This document shows positions 58,835 to 64,000 of a stretch of DNA of 64,000 nucleotides, piece by piece; position 1 is the first letter of the stretch, and the number at the start of each line of letters is the position of its first letter. The notes under the pieces are model-generated. The model was not told the DNA's origin, did no database searches, and saw only the letters and a program-made list of their open reading frames with translations. The position numbers and the translations under genes are program-made. The stretch is from AP-15 sp963775875 (GTDB lineage: Bacteria > Pseudomonadota > Alphaproteobacteria > ATCC43930 > CGMCC-115725): assembly GCA_963775875.1 (NCBI GenBank), contig CAVZKP010000045.1, positions 124,001 through 188,000 of the forward strand. The letters run 5' to 3'.

Positions 58835-59962
58835 TCACCTCTCGGTCGCACAGATCTGGCAGAGCGATTGTATGCCGGTCTCGCCGGTCGCGGCAACCTG
58901 CCAAGGCTCTACCGCCCGAGCCAAACCAGATCCTAGGACCCCGGACAGGAAGCTTATCGTCAGCCGTTGTCCACCGGGGCAAACCGAGTTCGGTGCGTAT
59001 GCGCTTTCCGGCTTGTCGTACATCGGGTAAAAATAGGCGTTGACGCATTGCGGCCTATTGCCGACGCAATGCGGCGGCGGCGGGTCGGGGTTTCCGCAAT
59101 TCTGCGGATATTTCTCCGGCCCATATTTTGTGCTTATCGGCCCGCGGCAGATATAGGTCGTCTGCCGAGGACAACTTAGTTCGACCGGGTAATTATAGGC
59201 TGCGCCGCCTTCGCCGGCGCATCGATCCTTCTGCCAGTCGGCGTCGGTGCACCAGCTCGGTATCAAGCTGATATCGTACCAGACGCAGGTGCCCGATTTC
59301 CCTAGCCAGGCACATTCCGCCGTTGTCTGAAAGGTCGTCTCGATCATCGTCTGGTGATTGGCTTGTGCCTGCGCGCAATTCGGCACGCGGCCGGCCGCCG
59401 CGCAGAACCGGGTCGACTGGTTATTGGCGGTCACGGTCGCGGTGCACGATCCGCGCTTCTTTATCTCCACCCCGTTCATCGATTTGGTGCACTCCGCACC
59501 CCACTCGACCTGACCGTCGTAACCGACAAAGATGGTCCCACTGCCGCCGTTGACGATATTGACGGTGCTGGTTTCCTGGGCAGCTCCCGGCGGGTCCGGG
59601 TGGCACACCCGCTCGGCGATCGCCCGCTGGCGCGGGTCGGAGATCGGAAAGACCGCTCCAGTTCGCTGGTTCTCGAATACCGGTCTGGCAAAATCGCCGG
59701 CGCGACACAATAAAACCAAATCAACGTCCGGGCTCAAATTCGACCCGGTCAAATGTATTATCGAGGCGTACGGAAAATCCTCCGCGATCGCCCGGGGGGT
59801 GCCGAACGACAAGATGGCGATCAGGGCCAGAACCCCCATGCTGCCCCAGCGGCAGTAACCGCCTGATCGACCCGGCCGCTTGATATCACCGGCGCGGCCT
59901 GACATCCCGTGCGTCATGGTCGTCCGGTTCGGGGTTCGTGCCGGATCTCGCCTGCTTGCCAT
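58835..59962 (-). CDS. Secreted thaumatin-like protein
   Basis: A 375-residue protein with a long basic N-terminus and a signal segment (MGVLALIAILSFGTPRAIA). Thaumatin-like traits: VNIVNGGSGTIFVGY, MIETTF with VWYDISLIPSWCTDADW, and the C-terminal CVNAYFYPMYDKPESAY, then CPGGQRLTISF, matching the plant motif CPxAYSYxxDDxxSTFxCPxG. It has about sixteen mature-region cysteines, fitting the disulfide-rich fold. GAGG at five bases supports the start at 59962. Bacterial members are uncommon and of unknown role. Confidence 0.65.
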   Translation of the reverse strand: MASRRDPARTPNRTTMTHGMSGRAGDIKRPGRSGGYCRWGSMGVLALIAILSFGTPRAIAEDFPYASIIHLTGSNLSPDVDLVLLCRAGDFARPVFENQRTGAVFPISDPRQRAIAERVCHPDPPGAAQETSTVNIVNGGSGTIFVGYDGQVEWGAECTKSMNGVEIKKRGSCTATVTANNQSTRFCAAAGRVPNCAQAQANHQTMIETTFQTTAECAWLGKSGTCVWYDISLIPSWCTDADWQKDRCAGEGGAAYNYPVELSCPRQTTYICRGPISTKYGPEKYPQNCGNPDPPPPHCVGNRPQCVNAYFYPMYDKPESAYAPNSVCPGGQRLTISFLSGVLGSGLARAVEPWQVAATGETGIQSLCQICATER

Positions 59963-60068
59963 CGCCACCTCGCTCGGATCGAAATCGAAACGCCGAAGGT
60001 TGAGAGGCAATTGTTTTAGATACGGTAACCGCTCGCGGCGGGAGCGGCGCGGTGATAGGCTGGGAGTG

Positions 60069-61385
60069 ATGCTCAATCCGGACATTCTGCACCGGGATTT
60101 CACGCCGACGCCCTATTGGTGGGAGGCGTACCGGCCGGCCGCCGGCGAACTGGTCGAGGTGCCACGATCGGCGCGGGTGGCTATTGTCGGCGGCGGCTAT
60201 GCCGGGTTGTCGACAGCGCTGGAGTTGGCCAAGCAGGGTGTCGAGGCGGTCGTTCTCGAAAAGGCCGAACCCGGATTTGGCGCGAGCACCCGGAATGGCG
60301 GGGCGGTCAGCGGCGGCGTCAATATCGGCAAGAGCTTTACCGGCCGCGCGCCCGACATCGACCCCGGCCGGGCGGAGCATATCCTGTCCGACGCCGCCGA
60401 CGCCTTTTCCCTGATCGACCAGCTGATCGGCGAGGAACGAATCGACTGCTTCTGGGAAAAATCCGGCCGCTTTGTCGGCGCCTGGACGAAAAAGCATTTC
60501 GAACGGCAATCGCGGCGGCTCGACCTGCTCAACGCAACGGCGAAATCGGGAGCCCGCATGGTCCCGCGCGAACGACAGCAGGAGGAAATCGCCAGCGACT
60601 ATTATCACGGCGGGATGGTGGTTGAACGGTCGGGCAAATTGCACCCGGCGCTCTATTACAAAGGGTTGCTCGATGCCTGCCGCCGGCGCGGCGTGCCGGT
60701 GTGCGCCGAGGCTGCGGTCGGCCGGATTGCGCGGGCCGGCAGCTCCTGGCGGGTCGAGACCAGTCGCGGCGAAGTCAGGGCCGGCGATGTCGTCATCGCC
60801 ACCAACGGCTACACCGGCGATCTTACCCCGGCGCTCCGCCGCCGCGTCGTGCCGGTCGCCAGCCACATCATCGCCACCGAGGAACTGCCGGCGGACCTCG
60901 CCCGCTCGCTGATCCCCAGGGGCCGCACGCTGTCCGACACGCGGCGTGTCCTGTGCTATTACCGCATGTCGCCCAACGGAAGGCGCATGGTCTTTGGCGG
61001 CCGTGCCCGGTTTACTCAGGTCGAGGCCGCTGTCAGCGCGCCGATCCTGCACCGGTATATGACCGCCCGCTTTCCGCAATTGCACGGCGTCAAGGTCACC
61101 CACGCCTGGACCGGCAACACCGCCTTCACCCTCGATGCCCTGCCGCATATGGGGCAGAGCGACGGTCTCCATTATTGCCTCGGCTGCAACGGCAGCGGGG
61201 TGGCGATGATGACCTATCTCGGGTGGCAGACTGCGCGCAAGATCGCCGGCGTCGCCAATTATGCCTGCAGCTTCGATACCGCCGATTTCCCTGGCCATCC
61301 GCTTTATTCGGGCAATCCGTGGTTTCTCCCGGTGGTCGGCGGCTGGTATCGGCTGCGCGACCGGCTCGACCGGCTGCTCGCCTGA
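60069..61385 (+). CDS. FAD-dependent amino-acid/amine oxidoreductase (DAO family)
   Basis: A 438-residue flavoprotein like gamma-glutamylputrescine oxidase (PuuB). FAD Rossmann VAIVGGGYAGLSTALELA, then GFGASTRNGG (GG doublet region), and C-terminal GVKVTHAWTGNTAFTLDALP with HYCLGCNGSGVAMM. ATG has GGGAG upstream. Divergent from the thaumatin-like gene over 106 bases. Substrate unknown. Confidence 0.87.
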   Translation: MLNPDILHRDFTPTPYWWEAYRPAAGELVEVPRSARVAIVGGGYAGLSTALELAKQGVEAVVLEKAEPGFGASTRNGGAVSGGVNIGKSFTGRAPDIDPGRAEHILSDAADAFSLIDQLIGEERIDCFWEKSGRFVGAWTKKHFERQSRRLDLLNATAKSGARMVPRERQQEEIASDYYHGGMVVERSGKLHPALYYKGLLDACRRRGVPVCAEAAVGRIARAGSSWRVETSRGEVRAGDVVIATNGYTGDLTPALRRRVVPVASHIIATEELPADLARSLIPRGRTLSDTRRVLCYYRMSPNGRRMVFGGRARFTQVEAAVSAPILHRYMTARFPQLHGVKVTHAWTGNTAFTLDALPHMGQSDGLHYCLGCNGSGVAMMTYLGWQTARKIAGVANYACSFDTADFPGHPLYSGNPWFLPVVGGWYRLRDRLDRLLA

Positions 61386-61436
61386 CCCGCCCTTTGCTGT
61401 ATGCTCAGGCCGCCGCGATCAGGAGGAGAAAGCCAG

Positions 61437-61724
61437 ATGGATTTCGAGACTTACCGAGGCTCGCTCGCACGGGACGAACCGCCCGAGGGGTTGAGCATGG
61501 CGGCGCAGGCGCTATGGTGGGAGGCCAAGGGCGATTGGCAGCGGGCGCATCAATGCGCGCAAAAGCAGCCGGACCCCGAGGGCGCATGGGCACATGCCTA
61601 TCTCCACCGCGTCGAAGGCGATTTGTCAAACGCCGGCGGCTGGTATGGCCGCGCCGGCCGCCCGCTCTCGACTGCGCCGCTAAGCGAGGAATGGGAGACG
61701 ATTGCCCGCGTCCTCCTCGGTTAG
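61437..61724 (+). CDS. Small hypothetical protein, TPR-like helix pair
   Basis: A 95-residue soluble protein, MDFETYRGSLARDEPPEGLS, with repeated aromatic helix motifs ALWWEAKGDWQRAHQCAQ and WAHAYLHRVEGDLSNAGGWY that resemble one TPR-like hairpin. AGGAGGAG precedes ATG. It overlaps the proposed folK start by 23 bases. No known function. Confidence 0.7.
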   Translation: MDFETYRGSLARDEPPEGLSMAAQALWWEAKGDWQRAHQCAQKQPDPEGAWAHAYLHRVEGDLSNAGGWYGRAGRPLSTAPLSEEWETIARVLLG

Positions 61725-62238
61725 ACCTGCGCTGTTGCCGCTCCTGATCCTGATTGGCATCGGCGGCAATCTCGACAGCCCGCGCTGGGGACCGCCGCAG
61801 CAAACGCTGGGTGCCGCCTTGACGGCGCTCGAGCGGGAGGGGGTGACCATCGTGGCGCGGTCGTCCTGGTATCGCAGCGAGCCGGTGCCCCGATCGGATC
61901 AGCCATGGTTCGTCAACGCCGTCGCGGCGGTCGAGACCGGGCTCGAGGCGGGCGCGCTGCTGGCGCTGATGCAAGCGATTGAGCGCCGCTTCGGGCGGGT
62001 CCGCGGCGTGCGCGACGCGGCGCGAACCGTCGATCTCGACCTGCTCGATCATCGCGGCGAGCAGCACGAAACGGCGGATCTGACGTTGCCGCATCCACGT
62101 CTGCATCAACGCCGCTTCGTGCTCGAGCCGTTGGCCGAGATCGCGCCCGGTTGGCGCCATCCGCTGCTCGGGATGACTGCGCGGCAGCTGCTCGCCCGGA
62201 TCGGGGAAGAGCAGCGGACCGAGCGTCTGCCGGGCTGA
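61702..62238 (+). CDS. folK: 2-amino-4-hydroxy-6-hydroxymethyldihydropteridine pyrophosphokinase
   Basis: HPPK of folate synthesis. ILIGIGGNLDSPRWGPPQQT, the loop ARSSWYRSEPVPRSDQPWFV, and the Mg-binding RTVDLDLL are characteristic, as is LPHPRLHQRRFVLEPLAEI. The start is unsure; the TTG at 61702 gives 178 residues, and TTG near 61735 would start closer to the conserved core. Confidence 0.93.
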   Translation: MPASSSVRPALLPLLILIGIGGNLDSPRWGPPQQTLGAALTALEREGVTIVARSSWYRSEPVPRSDQPWFVNAVAAVETGLEAGALLALMQAIERRFGRVRGVRDAARTVDLDLLDHRGEQHETADLTLPHPRLHQRRFVLEPLAEIAPGWRHPLLGMTARQLLARIGEEQRTERLPG

Positions 62239-62314
62239 GTGGGGCGTTCCCGCTGATTGTGCTTGCTCTACCCCGCCGCTATAAGGCAAGCGCTCATTCG
62301 CCGCCGGGGACAGG

Positions 62315-62971
62315 ATGACGGTATTCGAAGCAGCTCGCGCGCACATGGTCGAGAGCCAGATCAGACCCAACAAAGTCACCGATAGTCGGGTGCTCGCCGC
62401 CATTGCAGCGGTTCGGCGCGAACTGTTCGTACCGGAACACCTGCGCTCGGTCGCCTACATCGACAATGATCTGCCGCTCGGCGGCGGCCGATACCTGATG
62501 GAGCCGATGGTGGCTGCCCGTTTGCTGCAGGAGGCCGCCGTCGAACCTGCCGACATAGCGCTGGTCGTTGGCGCCGGAGCGGGATACGAGGCTGCCATAC
62601 TTGCCCGGCTCGGCCGCTCCGTCGTCGCGCTCGAGGAGGATCCGCAGCTCGCCCGGCGTGCCCGCGCGGCTCTGGTCGATCACGGGATCGCCGCGGTCAG
62701 CGTGGTCGAGGGGGCGTTGGCTGCAGGCTACCGGTTGCGCGCGCCCTACGATGTGGTCGTGTTCGGCGGTGCGGTTGCCGAGGTGCCCGACGAGATCGTC
62801 GCCCAGCTCGCGGAAGGGGGTCGGCTCGTCGCCGTGGTAAAGGCGGGAGGCGGAATCGGCCGCGCCACCCTGACGACACGGACTGGCGGGGTAATCGCCC
62901 GGCGCGTTATCTTCGACGCGGCGACCCCGCTGCTACCCGGTTTCCAGCCGAAGCCGGCCTTCGTGTTTTAA
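62315..62971 (+). CDS. pcm: Protein-L-isoaspartate O-methyltransferase family protein
   Basis: A 218-residue SAM methyltransferase for damaged aspartate residues. MVESQIRPNKVTD is the alphaproteobacterial N-terminus, ELFVPEHLRSVAYIDNDLPL the substrate loop, and LVVGAGAGYEAAILARLG the SAM motif. Its position just before tolC is a frequent alphaproteobacterial pairing. Confidence 0.9.
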   Translation: MTVFEAARAHMVESQIRPNKVTDSRVLAAIAAVRRELFVPEHLRSVAYIDNDLPLGGGRYLMEPMVAARLLQEAAVEPADIALVVGAGAGYEAAILARLGRSVVALEEDPQLARRARAALVDHGIAAVSVVEGALAAGYRLRAPYDVVVFGGAVAEVPDEIVAQLAEGGRLVAVVKAGGGIGRATLTTRTGGVIARRVIFDAATPLLPGFQPKPAFVF

Positions 62972-63005
62972 GTTTCCGAATCGGTCTGACAGCTTGCGTG
63001 TTGCG

Positions 63006-64000
63006 ATGCCTGGTGCCGAGCAAATCCCCGAGATGTCCCGCGCGGATCGACGCCGCGGGCAATGCCCACGGCGCAGCGGCCGGCTCGATCTGCTGAGCCT
63101 TGCGGCGCTCGCCGGGTTGACCCTGGTCGCGGCGACGCCGGCCCGGGCGCAAACGCTGACCCAGGCGCTGGCCGAAGCCTACAACACCAACCCGCAGCTG
63201 CTGGCGCAGCGTGCATTGCTGCGGGCGACCGACGAGCAGGTGCCGCAGGCGCTATCGGGCTGGCGCCCGACGGTCAACTTTACCGGGCAGGTGGGAGGCG
63301 CGCGGAGTGGTTTCGTGGCAGGGAGCACCGGCGCTGCGACGCCATTCGGCGTCAAGCTGGGCACCTACTCGACCTTTTATCAGAACAGCGTCAATGTCCA
63401 GGTAACCCAGCCGATCTATAGCGGCGGTCGGACCGTGGCGCAGACCCGCCAGGCGATCAACACGGTGCAGGCGACGCGGGCGCAGACCCTCGCGGTCGAA
63501 ACTTCGGTATTCCAGGCGGTCGCCCAGGCATATCTCGACGTGGTTCGCGACCAGGCCCTGGTCGAGGTCAACCGCAACAACGTCGAGGTGCTGCGCAAGC
63601 AGCTCGAAGCGACCCAGGATCGCTTTCGCGTCGGCGAGGTGACCCGCACCGATGTCGCCCAGGCCGAATCGTCGCTCGCTCAGGCGGTCGGAACCCTGAC
63701 CGCCGCCCAGGGCACGCTGCGGCAGAGTCAAGCTGAATATGTGCGCGCCGTGGGCCGCCCGCCCGGCAGGCTGTTGTTACCACGCGAACGCCCGACTTTG
63801 CCCGCGACCCGCGTAGAGGCGCTAACCCTCGCCGCCCAGGATAATTTCAATGTCATCTCGGCCAACTTTGCCGAGCTCGCCGCCCGCAACAATATCGACG
63901 TCGTGCGCAGCCAATTGCTGCCGCAGATCTCGCTCGTCGGCGGTGTCAGCCGGCTGTTTGCTCCTTCGGTAACGCTGAGCGGTGCTCTTGAGCAGCAGGC
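63006..64000 (+). CDS. tolC: TolC-family outer membrane efflux protein (3' partial)
   Basis: The first 331 codons are present; the gene runs off the window. A signal peptide ends around TPARAQ, then QTLTQALAEAYNTNPQL and the first helical hairpin with LGTYSTFYQNSVNVQVTQPI, YSGGRT. Residues AQAYLDVVRDQALVEVNRNN and VGEVTRTDVAQAESSLAQA are classic TolC. It would form the outer-membrane duct for type I secretion or RND/ABC efflux. Confidence 0.94.
   Translation, partial: MPGAEQIPEMSRADRRRGQCPRRSGRLDLLSLAALAGLTLVAATPARAQTLTQALAEAYNTNPQLLAQRALLRATDEQVPQALSGWRPTVNFTGQVGGARSGFVAGSTGAATPFGVKLGTYSTFYQNSVNVQVTQPIYSGGRTVAQTRQAINTVQATRAQTLAVETSVFQAVAQAYLDVVRDQALVEVNRNNVEVLRKQLEATQDRFRVGEVTRTDVAQAESSLAQAVGTLTAAQGTLRQSQAEYVRAVGRPPGRLLLPRERPTLPATRVEALTLAAQDNFNVISANFAELAARNNIDVVRSQLLPQISLVGGVSRLFAPSVTLSGALEQQ

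Noticed and set aside
59886..61298. A 470-codon frame antisense to the FAD oxidoreductase
   Set aside because: The plus-strand product has clear FAD motifs; the antisense frame is composition-driven.

Overview
The window is a high-GC alphaproteobacterial chromosome segment with no plasmid, phage or insertion-sequence genes. The pointers are a mdh-sucC-sucD-sucA-sucB cluster, CcmD/E/G, a FixL/FixJ/FixK-type oxygen cascade, PCu(A)C and Sco copper chaperones, and a pcm-tolC end. A Rhodospirillales-like or purple-bacterium-like lineage fits best; the genus cannot be read from the sequence.

Layout. Positions 1-2787 hold cytochrome c maturation genes with an exported amidohydrolase. 2794-10103 (minus) is the TCA block sucB, sucA, sucD, sucC, mdh. 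Then come kup and, from about 12.4 to 35.1 kb, an oxygen-limitation island: FixJ, a universal stress protein, a group 3b NiFe hydrogenase operon, a FixL-like kinase with two haem-type PAS domains, a lone receiver, a cytochrome c, a CBS-BON protein, small orphan proteins, a YhiI-RbbA-YhhJ exporter, a FixK-type regulator, pfkB and ppsA. Six FixK/FNR-type boxes (TTGA-N6-TCAA or one base off) lie in this island; four sit where an activator site is expected upstream of a gene. The gaps of the island hold fragments of lost genes: glycogen phosphorylase, a second ABC permease, a universal stress protein, GAPDH and a GltD-like oxidoreductase.

From 35 to 48 kb are housekeeping genes (uvrA, a trypsin-like protease, ssb, a MetE-like protein, ctaG/pccA/sco, gyrA, coaD), then an LLM oxidoreductase and tRNA-Asn/tRNA-Cys. 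49.5-57.2 kb is a cobalamin locus led by a B12 riboswitch (cobG-H-I-J, cobK, cobL-M, cbiD). The end holds a thaumatin-like secreted protein paired with a 531-residue protein I do not recognise, an FAD oxidoreductase, folK, pcm and the start of tolC.

How it fits together: FixL would sense O2 and signal to FixJ, FixJ would raise the FixK-type regulator, and FixK would act through the boxes on stress, redox and PEP/fructose-phosphate genes; the hydrogenase would exchange electrons with NADP(H). This wiring is inferred from families and sites.

Caution: eleven genes, several of them essential (gyrA, uvrA, sucA, mdh), are interrupted by single-base frameshifts (twelve events). Each becomes a normal-length protein after a one-base correction, so I treat them as probable sequencing indels and give full gene spans.
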